A stretch of DNA of 64,000 nucleotides from Methylobacter tundripaludum SV96 (GTDB taxonomy: Bacteria > Pseudomonadota > Gammaproteobacteria > Methylococcales > Methylomonadaceae): positions 805,872 to 869,871 of the forward strand of contig NZ_JH109153.1 of assembly GCF_000190755.2 (NCBI RefSeq), in the 5' to 3' direction. The notes beneath the pieces are model-generated. The model had not been told where the DNA came from. It did not search any database and worked only from the letters and a program-made list of their open reading frames with translations. This document shows, one piece after another, positions 1-9,099 of this stretch (positions are counted from its first letter, which is position 1; each line of letters opens with the position of its first letter). Made by a program: the position numbers and the translations under genes.

Positions 1-1232
1 GAGACCAATAACATATTGACGCTGAAAGCCCCCTGCAACACCAAAAATTCACCCATGAAGTTTCCCAATCCCGGAAGACCCAGCGAGGCCACCGCAAAGA
101 ACAGCGTCAACGCTGACAACCTGGGCAATGCGGGCCAGAGCCCTCCCATATTGCCCATTTCCCGAGTATGCAGGCGTTCTTGCAGCGCACCGGCAATCAT
201 AAATAACGCGGAGGCGCTGATGCCGTGAGCCAGCATGGTGATGACCGAACCCTGCAAGGCGAGCAAGTTCCAGGAAAACACCCCCAGCAGGATAAAACCC
301 ATGTGACTGACGCTGGTATAAGCAATCAGCCGTTTCAGGTCAGACTGGGCAAAAGCCATCATCGCCGCATAAAGCACGCTCACAGCTCCCAGCGTCATCG
401 CAATCGGGGCAAACTGATGCGCCGCATCAGGAAACAACGGGATGACAAAACGCAGTAAGCCGTAAGCGCCGGTCTTAAGCATCACGCCAGCCAAAATCAC
501 GCTGCCGCCGGTTGGTGCTTGAGTATGGGCGTCCGGTAACCATGTATGAAAAGGCACCATCGGCAGTTTGACCGTAAACGCGATAAAAAATCCCAGCATC
601 AGCCAAAAGGCGACATGGGGTTCAAGCACCGTATTGAGCAATTCGAAATAATCGAAACTATAGATGCCAGTAGAGTTATAGTGCAACAGCACTAAAGTTA
701 TGATCGCCAACAGCATCAACAGACTGCTCACCTGCGTAAAAATGAAAAACTTTATTGCCGCATCAGTCCGGTTTTCATGACCCCAGATGCTGATCAGAAA
801 ATACATCGGGGTAATCATCAATTCCCAGAAGAAAAAGAACAGAAACAGGTCAACCGCCAGAAACACGCCGACGGTACCGGCCAGGCACGCCAGCAGATTA
901 AAGAAAAAGAAACCTTGCCGATCCTTGATCTCGGTCCAGGAACTGCTGACCGCCATAAACCCGAGCAATACCGTCAGCGTTATCAGCAGCAGACTGAGCC
1001 CATCCATAGCCAGATGAAAACTGATGCCGAAGCGTGGAATCCACGGGCCGTAAAAGTCGGCAAACCAGGCTGATGACAGATCGTCTACATGCTCCGCCAC
1101 CGCGTAGGGCAATACCAGCAACAGCGCCTCGACAGTCAGGGTAACGATCGCCACCCAACGCGGAGCTATCGGACTCCAGCGCGCTGAGAACCAGGCCGCG
1201 AATCCACCCAGCAGCAAAACGCCAATAAGCAT
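1..1232 (-). CDS. nuoM: NADH-quinone oxidoreductase subunit M, partial (C-terminus beyond left edge)
   Basis: This is one of the three antiporter-like proton-pumping membrane subunits of complex I. I translated it from an ATG at 1230-1232, 8 bases after the nuoL stop; about 410 residues are inside the window. The translation shows the conserved helix with the essential glutamate (FFFFWELMITPMYF) and the loop VKLPMVPFHTWLPDAHTQAP, both diagnostic of the NuoM/NuoN/NuoL family. The start and position after nuoL fit NuoM rather than NuoN. It is the last nuo gene visible; nuoN would be expected further left. Confidence 0.93.
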   Translation of the reverse strand, partial: MLIGVLLLGGFAAWFSARWSPIAPRWVAIVTLTVEALLLVLPYAVAEHVDDLSSAWFADFYGPWIPRFGISFHLAMDGLSLLLITLTVLLGFMAVSSSWTEIKDRQGFFFFNLLACLAGTVGVFLAVDLFLFFFFWELMITPMYFLISIWGHENRTDAAIKFFIFTQVSSLLMLLAIITLVLLHYNSTGIYSFDYFELLNTVLEPHVAFWLMLGFFIAFTVKLPMVPFHTWLPDAHTQAPTGGSVILAGVMLKTGAYGLLRFVIPLFPDAAHQFAPIAMTLGAVSVLYAAMMAFAQSDLKRLIAYTSVSHMGFILLGVFSWNLLALQGSVITMLAHGISASALFMIAGALQERLHTREMGNMGGLWPALPRLSALTLFFAVASLGLPGLGNFMGEFLVLQGAFSVNMLLV

Positions 1233-1240
1233 AGGCAGTA

Positions 1241-3070
1241 TCACGACAGCCACCCTATCGCGATAATGACCACCGCGCCGAGTGCTACGGATGAGGCGTA
1301 CCAACGGATACGCCCGGTCTGGGACGCGCTGACCCTGCTGCACCCTACCCGACTAAGTAACGCTATCGCAACGTATATGCCATCCACCGCATCGTTTTTA
1401 TTGAGTTTGGCGATGGATTTAAAAGGCCGCACCACTAATGCGCCATACAGCGCATCGATGCCCCAACCGTTAAAACAGAATATCCGCATCTGGTTTGCCA
1501 AGCCGGAACCTGCAAGACGCTGGGCTGAAAAAGTGTGGGTAAGATAAAACAATACCGCGATCAGCAAGCCGACAAAAGGCGCCAAAGCGGTGACGACCGA
1601 AACAAGGTCAAACGTGTGGTCATGGTTGAATAAAACAGGAAATACCGAATCCAGCGGGATTTTCAGCGTGCCGCCCAATAGCGCCAACGCGCCCAACAAG
1701 ATCAGCGGCACGCTCATTTGCCAACCCACTCTGGCTTTAGTGACCGGGCATTTCCTGCCGAAAAAGACCACGAAGATCAGACGGAAACTGTAAATACCTG
1801 TGATGATTGCGCCCAGACAGCCCGCCGCCCATAAACCGGGAGAGGCATCAAAGACTGCCAACAGAATCTCGTGTTTGCTGTAAAAGCCGGAAGTAAAAGG
1901 CAGTGCGGATAACGCGGCACTGCCGATCATAAAACTCCAGAAAGCTAATGGCATGGCTTTACGCAGCCCGCCCATCTTGAAAATATTGTGCTCGTGATGA
2001 AAACAGAAAATCACCGCGCCTGCGGCGAGGAACAACAGCGCCTTGAAGAAGGCATGGGTCAGCAGGTGGAAAATCGCCGATGACCATGCCCCGACGCCCA
2101 ATGCGAGAAACATGTAACCAATCTGGCTGATGGTTGAATAGGCAAGAATACGCTTGATGTCGGTTTGAACGAGTGCCGAGCAACCCGCCATCAATAAGGT
2201 GGTTGCACCTATCCCAGCGACGGCGAATTGAACCGACGGAGCCATTATGAACAAGGCATGGGTTCTGGCAATCAGGTAAACGCCCGCAGTAACCATCGTA
2301 GCGGCATGAATCAACGCGCTGACCGGCGTCGGGCCTGCCATGGCGTCGGGCAGCCAGGATTGCAGCGGCAATTGCGCGGATTTGCCCAGCGCACCGCCCA
2401 GCAACAGGGCGGCGGCAGCTACAGGCAACAGGCTGCCGGAAGTCCACTGGCTGGTAGCCCGGAGCATCAGGAGCTGAATATCAAAGGTGTGCAGCTGCGT
2501 GAACAGCAGAAACAATCCGACCAATAAAGCCGTGTCCCCTACCCTGGTCATCACAAACGCCTTGCGTGCGGCATAGCCGTTGTTCGGATCTTCATACCAG
2601 AAGCCGATCAGCAGATAGCTGCCCAGTCCGACACCTTCCCAGCCCAGGTAAAGCAGCACCAGATTGTCGGCCAGCACCAACACCAGCATCGCGGATACAA
2701 ACAGGTTTATATAGGCGAAAAAACGCGCATAGCCGGGGTCGTCGTCCATAAATCCGGCAGCATAGACATGGATTAAAAAGCCGACACCGGTCACGACAAA
2801 CAGCATCGTGACCGTCAACGCATCAAGATAGAAACCGAAGGGTATCGACAGATCGTCAACTTCCATCCAGACTCCTAATACCAAGCGGTAAGGCTGCATC
2901 GTTCCATTCAGGAATTCGGCTCCGATCAGGGCTGCCAATAACGCCGAAGCAGCCACACTGCCGACGCCCACCCAAGCAATCAGCGGTTTGGAAAGTCGTT
3001 CACCCGCCAATATCAGGATTAAAAATCCGAGAAATGGAAATAACGGCACCCAGCCTAGCAGTTCAATCAC
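1241..3070 (-). CDS. nuoL: NADH-quinone oxidoreductase subunit L
   Basis: This is the distal antiporter-like subunit of complex I, in the cytoplasmic membrane, coupling quinone reduction to proton pumping. At 609 residues it is near the usual family length. It has many membrane helices, the conserved segment KSAQLPLQSWLPDAMAGPTP followed by SALIHAATMVTAG, and the long amphipathic C-terminal region. The chosen start is GTG at 3068-3070, preceded by AAGGGGG. The usual ATG-AAA has been lost: a second copy of the gene's first codons, with an ATG, lies 284 bases upstream on the far side of a repeat insertion. Identity is certain; the start is likely. Confidence 0.96.
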   Translation of the reverse strand: MIELLGWVPLFPFLGFLILILAGERLSKPLIAWVGVGSVAASALLAALIGAEFLNGTMQPYRLVLGVWMEVDDLSIPFGFYLDALTVTMLFVVTGVGFLIHVYAAGFMDDDPGYARFFAYINLFVSAMLVLVLADNLVLLYLGWEGVGLGSYLLIGFWYEDPNNGYAARKAFVMTRVGDTALLVGLFLLFTQLHTFDIQLLMLRATSQWTSGSLLPVAAAALLLGGALGKSAQLPLQSWLPDAMAGPTPVSALIHAATMVTAGVYLIARTHALFIMAPSVQFAVAGIGATTLLMAGCSALVQTDIKRILAYSTISQIGYMFLALGVGAWSSAIFHLLTHAFFKALLFLAAGAVIFCFHHEHNIFKMGGLRKAMPLAFWSFMIGSAALSALPFTSGFYSKHEILLAVFDASPGLWAAGCLGAIITGIYSFRLIFVVFFGRKCPVTKARVGWQMSVPLILLGALALLGGTLKIPLDSVFPVLFNHDHTFDLVSVVTALAPFVGLLIAVLFYLTHTFSAQRLAGSGLANQMRIFCFNGWGIDALYGALVVRPFKSIAKLNKNDAVDGIYVAIALLSRVGCSRVSASQTGRIRWYASSVALGAVVIIAIGWLS

Positions 3071-3351
3071 TTTCGGCCCCCTTGCTCGTTCCCACGCGGC
3101 GCGCGGGAACGAGAGTCAGTGCTAGTTCCCAAGCTCCAGCTTGGGAATTCAGTGCGGGAAGCTCCAGCTTCCTGTCTCGCGAAGCTGCGACTGCATGGAT
3201 GGTAGAATCGCGTATGGAATAGCGATCGAGAGCAACGCAGGGAGCTGTTGCCGAGAGCTTCGTCATCCTGGTTCCCAAGCTGGAGCTTGGGAACCCGCGT
3301 AAACCCCAGAAACGGAAACAACGATACCCACCCTAGCAGTTCGATCACTTT
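3023..3351 (-). repeat. Palindromic repeat mosaic flanked by two copies of the nuoL 5' end
   Basis: Bases 3023-3073 (start of present nuoL) and 3301-3351 (just after nuoK) both encode the NuoL N-terminus. They differ at 8 of 51 positions, 7 of them synonymous third-codon changes. Between them lie 24-bp palindromes of the form GTTCCCAAGCTC/GAGCTTGGGAAC at 3125-3148 and 3271-3294, a TTCCCACGC-type palindrome near 3088-3112, and a nested block with CATGGATGG and GAGCAACGCAGG. The upstream copy keeps ATG-AAA but is out of frame with nuoL and runs into the repeat. Confidence 0.85.
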
Positions 3352-3357
3352 CATCCC

Positions 3358-3666
3358 CTACCCTTTCATCCCGTTCAACGAATCCGCATCCAGCGTATGG
3401 AAACGGCGGAAAATTTGCAGCACCAATCCCAGCCCGACCCCCACTTCCGCCGCGGCCAGCGTTAATATCAGCAGGAACATGATTTGCCCGTCCGCCTGTC
3501 CCCAGCGTGACCCGGCCACAATAAAAGCCAGCCCTGTAGCGTTGAGCATAACTTCCAGGGACATCAAAATCATGATCAGGTTACGCCGCACCAATACCCC
3601 GGTTAACCCCAGCACAAACAACACGACAGACAACAACAGGCCATGCTCCATCGGAATTCCGTTCAT
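3358..3666 (-). CDS. nuoK: NADH-quinone oxidoreductase subunit K
   Basis: This is a small three-helix membrane subunit of complex I that forms part of the proton path next to NuoJ and NuoN. The product is about 102 residues beginning [13 protein letters not shown], matching the usual NuoK start. An in-frame ATG exists 15 bases upstream at 3681, but a GGGGAGG ribosome-binding site lies between the two and decides for 3666. The conserved helix glutamate ([15 protein letters not shown]) and the [16 protein letters not shown] segment are present. The stop is followed directly by the ghost copy of the nuoL start (GGGGATGAAA), which suggests the ancestral spacing. Confidence 0.95.
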   Translation of the reverse strand: MNGIPMEHGLLLSVVLFVLGLTGVLVRRNLIMILMSLEVMLNATGLAFIVAGSRWGQADGQIMFLLILTLAAAEVGVGLGLVLQIFRRFHTLDADSLNGMKG

Positions 3667-3689
3667 GACGCCTCCCCGCATTTTTCCTC

Positions 3690-3965
3690 ATTCCCACGCG
3701 CCGCGCTCATCGCTATACATAAGCGACTGAAGGATTCCGGCAAAAATTCCCGAGTCGTCTCCGCTCCGCCGGCAAGCCTATGCGCGTTGTTATGTATTGA
3801 AGCGCAACGGGAGTGCAAGCTTTGCTCGCGCTTGCAGGCGAAGCCTGCACTCCAGCTATCGGTAACCCTTGGCGCCGATTCCCAAACTGGAGATTTGGAG
3901 CCATTGGGAAATGTGTATAACGATGAGCGCACCGTGCGGCGCAGGAATTCGCTCGGAGCTCGTAG
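3690..3965. repeat. Repeat insertion in the nuoJ-nuoK gap
   Basis: The roughly 315-base spacer between nuoJ and nuoK is filled by degenerate palindromes. A TTCCCACGCGCCGCG half-site lies at about 3692. An inverted-repeat unit at 3809-3855 has arms GGAGTGCA and TGCACTCC around AGCTTTGCTCGCGCTTGCAG. A copy of the latter unit lies in opposite orientation near 16,036-16,084. No plausible gene is seen. Confidence 0.7.
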
Positions 3966-3982
3966 GAAGTCGGAACCTCCTC

Positions 3983-4504
3983 TCATGACTTTCCCCCGGC
4001 CCTTGTCATCTTGATCATCGGTTTTCCCAGGTGATAAGCGCCGACCAGACCGGCCAGCAGCAACATCGAGGCCAGTTCCACAGCGAGCAGATAGGGGCCG
4101 TATAATGCTACCCCCACCTGCTTGGCGCTCACTGCATAGCCGGTTTCGGCGCTACCGCCAGACACCACAATAACCAGCATTTCGACGAACAGAATCAATG
4201 CCAGCAGTGACGGCCCGATCCAGATACCCGGCTGTAACCAGGCGCGTTCCTGCTCTAGGGTCTTTTGTCCTTGATTGAGCATCATGATCACGAAAACAAA
4301 CAGCACCATAATGGCCCCGGCATAAATAATCACTTCCAGCACCGCGGCAAAATACGCGCCCAACAGAAAGAACAAAACGCCGACGGCCAGCAGGGATAAA
4401 ATCAGGTACAACAAGCCATGCACCGCATTGAGCCGAGTAATCATCATTACCGTCGCGAAAACGGCAACGGCGGAAGTGATATAAAACAAAGTCAACGCCA
4501 TCAT
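3983..4504 (-). CDS. nuoJ: NADH-quinone oxidoreductase subunit J
   Basis: This is a membrane subunit of complex I that sits beside NuoK and NuoA and links the quinone site to the antiporter subunits. It is 173 residues with about five helices. It contains the conserved LGAYFAAVLEVIIYAGAIMV stretch, which includes the characteristic helix-3 distortion region, and GPYLLAVELASMLLLAGLVG. AGGAG lies 5 bases before the ATG at 4504. It is separated from both neighbours by repeat insertions, unlike the tightly packed nuoE-H part of the operon. Confidence 0.96.
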   Translation of the reverse strand: MMALTLFYITSAVAVFATVMMITRLNAVHGLLYLILSLLAVGVLFFLLGAYFAAVLEVIIYAGAIMVLFVFVIMMLNQGQKTLEQERAWLQPGIWIGPSLLALILFVEMLVIVVSGGSAETGYAVSAKQVGVALYGPYLLAVELASMLLLAGLVGAYHLGKPMIKMTRAGGKS

Positions 4505-4530
4505 GTTCTCCTGATCAGGTTAATTAATAA

Positions 4531-4730
4531 TTCCCATGCTCCGGAGGCTGTGAAAGTATTCGTTTTTAGAAAAAATTAAAGAATTCACCACGAAGACACG
4601 AAGGACACGAAGAAAAACAATCGTTTTAATTCAATACATTGAAAACTTCGTGTTCTTCGTGTCTTCGTGGTGAAAAATGTTTTTAGCCTAATTTGGATAA
4701 TACTTTCACAGTCTCTCCAGCGTGGGAACG
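4531..4730. repeat. 200-bp MITE-like inverted repeat between nuoI and nuoJ
   Basis: The outer arms at 4534-4560 and 4699-4729 pair imperfectly, with the core CTGTGAAAGTATT / AATACTTTCACAG. The inner arms at 4587-4613 (CACCACGAAGACACGAAGGA...) and 4646-4672 (...GTGTCTTCGTGGTG) pair nearly perfectly. The whole element could fold as one long hairpin. There is no open reading frame. It looks like a non-autonomous repeat rather than a terminator, since it lies within an operon. Confidence 0.8.
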
Positions 4731-4736
4731 ATAAAA

Positions 4737-5252
4737 TCACGGTAACAAGGTTTTCACATCGACCGGCGGCGCTTCGTGTTCAGCCTGCCCCTTGGCCTTG
4801 CCGTCGATCGTCATCCCGGCTACGCGGTAAAAGTTGTAATCGTGATACTTTCCGGTACCGTCAATTAACAGGTGTTGCTTTTCGTAAACCATGTTCTGAC
4901 GGTCGTATTCGCACATTTCAAAATCCGGCGTCAGTTGAATGGCATTGGTCGGGCAGGCTTCCTCGCAAAATCCACACATAATGCAGCGGGAAAAATTGAT
5001 GCGGAAAAATTCCGGATACCAGCGCCCGTTCTCGTCCTCGGCTTTCTGCAAGACGATACAGTCCACAGGACAAGCTACCGCGCACAGATTGCAGGCAACG
5101 CAGCGCTCTTCGCCGTCAGGGTCGCGGGTCAGCACGATGCGTCCGCGGTAGCGGGGAAACAGCGCCGGTTTCTGTTCCGGGTATTCGACCGTATCCGGCT
5201 TGACGAACGTATGCTTCAAAACTTCCCATAATGATCGCAGTTGACTTAGCAT
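4737..5252 (-). CDS. nuoI: NADH-quinone oxidoreductase subunit I
   Basis: This is the peripheral-arm subunit carrying clusters N6a and N6b, which pass electrons from NuoG towards NuoB. It is 171 residues. Two 4Fe-4S motifs are visible: Cys51/54/57 with Cys61, and Cys90/93/96 with Cys100 ([12 protein letters not shown]). The start ATG overlaps the stop of the extended nuoH (ATGCTAA), with AAGGA upstream, so the two are probably translationally coupled. It is followed by the MITE-like repeat. Confidence 0.97.
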   Translation of the reverse strand: MLSQLRSLWEVLKHTFVKPDTVEYPEQKPALFPRYRGRIVLTRDPDGEERCVACNLCAVACPVDCIVLQKAEDENGRWYPEFFRINFSRCIMCGFCEEACPTNAIQLTPDFEMCEYDRQNMVYEKQHLLIDGTGKYHDYNFYRVAGMTIDGKAKGQAEHEAPPVDVKTLLP

Positions 5253-6415
5253 CTTTTATCCTTTTCTGACGCTCTGGTTCCCAAGCTCCAGCTTGGGAAC
5301 CCAGAAAGTGAAGCTCTAGCTTCGCGAGACGGGAAGCTAGAGCTTCCCACACCGAATTCCCAAGCTGGAGCTTGGGAACTAGCTAACCTCAAACTGTGTT
5401 CCAGCTTAAGTTGGTAGCCGCTTAAACCTCGCTCATTGGCTAGCGCTAGAGGAGAAGCCCGACTGTGCAATGACAAGACGACACCGCCGGTCACCAGCAA
5501 ATTCAACAGCGCCGCCGGCAGCAGCACTTTCCAGCCGAAACCCATCAATTGATCGTAACGGGGCCGCGGCAACGCCCCCCGCAGCAGAATAAAAAACATG
5601 ATGCCGACGGCGGTTTTCAGGCAAAACCATAGCAGCGGCGGCAGCCAGGGACCCAACCAGCCGCCGAAAAACAGCGTCACGATCATCGCCGAGCTGAGCG
5701 TAATGCCGAGATACTCGCCGACGAAAAACATGCCGAATTTCATGCCGGAATACTCGGTGTGAAAACCGGCCACCAGCTCCTGTTCGGCTTCCGGCAAGTC
5801 AAGCGGTGTCCGGCGGCTCTCGGCGACGACGGCAATCAGGAAGATGATAAAGCCGAGAAATTGGGGAATGATGAACCAGCCGTCCCGCTGGGCTTCGACA
5901 ATCTCCCTTAAATTGAAGGTGCCGGACAGCATCACCACGCCCATGATCGAAATGCCCATGAATACCTCGTAACTGACGGTTTGCGCCGCGGCACGCAGGC
6001 CTCCAAGCAGCGAGTATTTGTTGTTGGACGCATAGCCTGCCAGCACGATGCTGTAAACCGACAGCGAGGACAGCGCCAGAAAGTAAAGCAGCCCGAAGTT
6101 GAAATCGATGATGCCGACGCCCGGTGCAAACGGGATCACGGCGAAACCGGTCAGCATGGTGATGAATACGATGGTCGGGGCCAGTACGAATACCGGCTTG
6201 TCGGCGAAAGGCGGAATCCAATCTTCCTTGAAAAACATCTTGATCATATCCGCCGCCACCTGCATCAATCCGAACGGCCCGACCCGGTTGGGTCCCAGGC
6301 GATCCTGCCAGACCGCCAACAAACGGCGTTCCACCCAAACCAGCATCGCCGCAACGACGATCACCGAGACCATAATGCCGATGATGTCGGTCGCATCGCC
6401 CAGACCTGCATTCAT
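5246..6415 (-). CDS. nuoH: NADH-quinone oxidoreductase subunit H with repeat-encoded C-terminal extension
   Basis: This is the membrane subunit of complex I that forms most of the quinone-binding chamber. Residues 1 to about 318 are a normal Nuo[21 protein letters not shown], the [20 protein letters not shown] loop and the final helix [14 protein letters not shown]. The frame then runs on for about 71 residues (389 in total against roughly 320-345 usual). The last ~44 residues (SSQAPAWEF..., FPSWSLGTR) are translated from a palindromic repeat at 5277-5380. The stop overlaps the nuoI start. The 5' end overlaps the nuoG stop (ATGA). Whether the tail is kept in the mature protein is unknown. Confidence 0.95.
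   Translation of the reverse strand: MNAGLGDATDIIGIMVSVIVVAAMLVWVERRLLAVWQDRLGPNRVGPFGLMQVAADMIKMFFKEDWIPPFADKPVFVLAPTIVFITMLTGFAVIPFAPGVGIIDFNFGLLYFLALSSLSVYSIVLAGYASNNKYSLLGGLRAAAQTVSYEVFMGISIMGVVMLSGTFNLREIVEAQRDGWFIIPQFLGFIIFLIAVVAESRRTPLDLPEAEQELVAGFHTEYSGMKFGMFFVGEYLGITLSSAMIVTLFFGGWLGPWLPPLLWFCLKTAVGIMFFILLRGALPRPRYDQLMGFGWKVLLPAALLNLLVTGGVVLSLHSRASPLALANERGLSGYQLKLEHSLRLASSQAPAWEFGVGSSSFPSREARASLSGFPSWSLGTRASEKDKRC
5277..5380. repeat. Palindromic repeat inside the 3' end of nuoH
   Basis: There is a perfect 24-bp palindrome GTTCCCAAGCTC/GAGCTTGGGAAC at 5277-5300 and an inverted pair GAAGCTCTAGCTTC / GAAGCTAGAGCTTC across 5310-5346. A second TTCCCAAGCTGGAGCTTGGGAA palindrome follows at about 5357-5379. 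The arrangement matches the repeat beside nuoL, without its nested middle block. It is translated as part of nuoH. Confidence 0.85.
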
Positions 6416-9099
6416 AACCGATCCTCCTGATTCACTTTCTTTACCGTTACCTGAGTCCAGGTTTTCATGGACTGGAATGCGGGCAATCCCGCTGTTATGC
6501 CAAGCAAGCCTCGTGGCAGGGTAGGCTCGATCTGCACCGGAATCTTTAGAATCGATATGCCTAAAAGACTGCTGATTTCCACTGGGTCGCCGCTATCGAC
6601 TCCCAATGTTTCCGCATCCAAAAAATTCAGCAACACACAAAAAGCCGGTAACCGTTCGGCTATCGCTGGCGATTGCCCGCTTAATTCCTCAGTGCCGAAA
6701 ATGTGCGGCAGCGGCATGATCCGCCAGCGGCCTTGTTCCGGCCTGAAGGTTGGCGGAATATCGCCGAACCAATCCAGAGTACCGGCTGCTTCAATCAACC
6801 GGACTCCGGGATCTCCGTCACGCAGATGGCCGCCGGTTTGTTGCTGGAATTTGTTGATCGCCTGATTGGAGTTCCATCCCGGCGCCCAGATGACCGGCAA
6901 TAAAGCCGGTGGGACGTGCCCTGTGTCGCCTTCCATCGAAAAAGCGAACGGCGTTTCCGGATCATGCGGCTGACCGGGTTCGCTGACCTTGATGTCGGCA
7001 TGCATGGCGGTACGCCCGCTGTAGCGGTGGGGTTGACGAGGAATCTTGCTGCCCTTGACGGTGTAATCCGCCCCCGGTGCGGCTTGGACGATAGCGGCAA
7101 GATCGGGAAATGCGCTTGCGCAAGCCGCCGTAAGGGCATCGTGATGCCGCCATTGAGAATTTTCCATGACGCTCGTCAGCCACTGCCAGCTGCCGCGCAC
7201 CGGATCTGTCGCGGGATAAACCGGAAAATACCGCTGGCCCCGTCCTTCATTATTGACCCATGTGCCTTCGGATTCGGCGAAAGTCGCCGCAGGCAACTGC
7301 AATTCGGCTTGCGCCGTGGTTTTATTTTCCAGGCTGTCGATGACAACCACATGCGCCGCGGTTTCCAGAAACCTATCCAGCTCCGGCCCCGGCACCCGGC
7401 GGTAGAGATCGTTCTCAAGAATAATCACGCTATCGGCCAGGCCGGTGCCGATCCGTTCGAAAGCCTGCTGCAAACTTGCTCCGCCCATGATTGCCAAACC
7501 GAGACTGTTGCATTCAGGAACAGTGAACATCAGCTGCTTGTCTGTTGCTGGCAGCGCCTTGGCGACGTTGTAAGCCGCCTGAATGACGTCGAGACTCGCA
7601 CAACTGGTTCCCGATACGATCAGCGGACGTTTCGCCTGTTTCAGGTTGTCGGCAATAATTACTGCCAGCGCTTGTTCGGCATCGCCCAAAGCGGCAGGCG
7701 CGGGGGCCGACTCGTCAAGACAATGGGCGATGGCAAAGCCCAGACGGGCAATGTCTTCCGGGCTGCCGCGATAAGTGTTCGCGGCCACGTCATCCAGGCG
7801 GGTGGCGCAAATGCTCGCGATAAACACGGAACTTTTAGCCTGATTCTCCAGATTCCTGACCGCCGCATCCTGCCAGGGCAAAATATGCAGGCTACCGGCC
7901 AGATCGAATGAGGCATTCCGCGCCGCCTGCCGCAACGAAAGCGCCAGCCTTGGGGCGCTGTGGGTTACGTCTTCGCCGAGAATCAGCACCGCATCGGCTT
8001 GTTCGACTTCCCTCAGCGACGGGGAATGGATGCCGCCGTGACGCATCAGTTCGACAATGGTGTTAAGTAAGATATGTTCGGTATCCTCCAAACCGAGAAA
8101 GAAGTTTTCTTCTCCAACCAACGTGCGCAAAGCGAAATTGGCTTCCAGCGAGGCGCGCGGCGAACCGATGCCGATCGCCGGTTTACCCGCTTTCAGCAGT
8201 TGGCGGAAATGGCTTTCCGCCGCATCGGCGCTGATCTCCTGATCGTCGAGCCGCGGTTTAAGGATGCGCTTGGGGCTGTTGACGAAACCGTAGCCGAAAC
8301 GCCCCCGATCGCAGAGAAAATAGCCGTTGACCTCGCCGTTATAGCGGTTGATCACGCGCCTGAGCTCGCCGTAGCGCTCGCCGGGAGCGGTGTTGCAGCC
8401 CAGGCCGCAATGGGCGCAAACCGAGGGCGCGGTCTGCAAATCCCATTTTCGCGCATAGTGGGCGCTGAAGGTTTTGTCGGTGAAAACGCCGGTAGGACAA
8501 ACCTCGACCAGATTACCGCTGAATTCGTTTTCCAGTGCGCCGTCCTCAAAACGTCCGAAATAGACGTTGTTATGCATGCCGAACACCTGAAGATCCTTGC
8601 CCCCGGCATAATCGTCATAGAAACGCACGCAGCGGTAGCAGGCGATGCAGCGGTTCATTTCGTGATTGATAAAGGGACCGAGGTTCTGGTTGTTATGGGT
8701 TCGTTTCAGACCCCGGTAGCGACGAAAGGTGTGGCCGGTCATGACCGTCATGTCCTGCAAATGACATTCGCCGCCTTCCTCGCAGACCGGGCAATCGTGG
8801 GGATGGTTGGTCATCAGCAGTTCGATATTATCGCTGCGAAATTGCCGCGCCTGTTCGGCGGCTATGGAAATGCGCATCGCATCGGCTACCGGCGTCATGC
8901 AGGCCATGACCAAGCGCCCGCGTTTGTCTTCGGCATCCTTGTATTGGATAACCGCGCATTGCCGACAGGCGCCCGCCGAGCCCAGAGCCGGATGCCAGCA
9001 AAAATAAGGCAAATCCAGACCCAGCGACAGGCAGGCGGACAGCAGGTTGTTACCGTCCAGAACATCATAAGGCTGACCGTCGATTTCAATACGGGCCAT
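6412..9099 (-). CDS. nuoG: NADH-quinone oxidoreductase subunit G
   Basis: This is the large iron-sulfur subunit of the peripheral arm of complex I, 895 residues. Visible ligands are: 2Fe-2S at Cys34/45/48/67; the His99-Cys103-Cys106-Cys112 cluster; Cys151/154/157 with Cys201; and an extra cluster of N7 type at Cys228/231/235/263, with the 27-residue spacing seen in E. coli. The rest is a molybdopterin-oxidoreductase-like domain without evidence of a cofactor. It overlaps nuoF (TAATG) at one end and nuoH (ATGA) at the other, as expected of coupled translation. Confidence 0.97.
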   Translation of the reverse strand: MARIEIDGQPYDVLDGNNLLSACLSLGLDLPYFCWHPALGSAGACRQCAVIQYKDAEDKRGRLVMACMTPVADAMRISIAAEQARQFRSDNIELLMTNHPHDCPVCEEGGECHLQDMTVMTGHTFRRYRGLKRTHNNQNLGPFINHEMNRCIACYRCVRFYDDYAGGKDLQVFGMHNNVYFGRFEDGALENEFSGNLVEVCPTGVFTDKTFSAHYARKWDLQTAPSVCAHCGLGCNTAPGERYGELRRVINRYNGEVNGYFLCDRGRFGYGFVNSPKRILKPRLDDQEISADAAESHFRQLLKAGKPAIGIGSPRASLEANFALRTLVGEENFFLGLEDTEHILLNTIVELMRHGGIHSPSLREVEQADAVLILGEDVTHSAPRLALSLRQAARNASFDLAGSLHILPWQDAAVRNLENQAKSSVFIASICATRLDDVAANTYRGSPEDIARLGFAIAHCLDESAPAPAALGDAEQALAVIIADNLKQAKRPLIVSGTSCASLDVIQAAYNVAKALPATDKQLMFTVPECNSLGLAIMGGASLQQAFERIGTGLADSVIILENDLYRRVPGPELDRFLETAAHVVVIDSLENKTTAQAELQLPAATFAESEGTWVNNEGRGQRYFPVYPATDPVRGSWQWLTSVMENSQWRHHDALTAACASAFPDLAAIVQAAPGADYTVKGSKIPRQPHRYSGRTAMHADIKVSEPGQPHDPETPFAFSMEGDTGHVPPALLPVIWAPGWNSNQAINKFQQQTGGHLRDGDPGVRLIEAAGTLDWFGDIPPTFRPEQGRWRIMPLPHIFGTEELSGQSPAIAERLPAFCVLLNFLDAETLGVDSGDPVEISSLLGISILKIPVQIEPTLPRGLLGITAGLPAFQSMKTWTQVTVKKVNQEDRL

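Noticed and set aside
3067-3354. Open frame starting like NuoL but running into the repeat
   Set aside because: Only the first 17 codons match NuoL; the rest is repeat translation and it is out of frame with the true gene. Treated as a duplicated remnant.
6916-7911. Long plus-strand frame of about 330 codons
   Set aside because: It lies wholly opposite nuoG, which has all expected cofactor motifs. It is a shadow frame.
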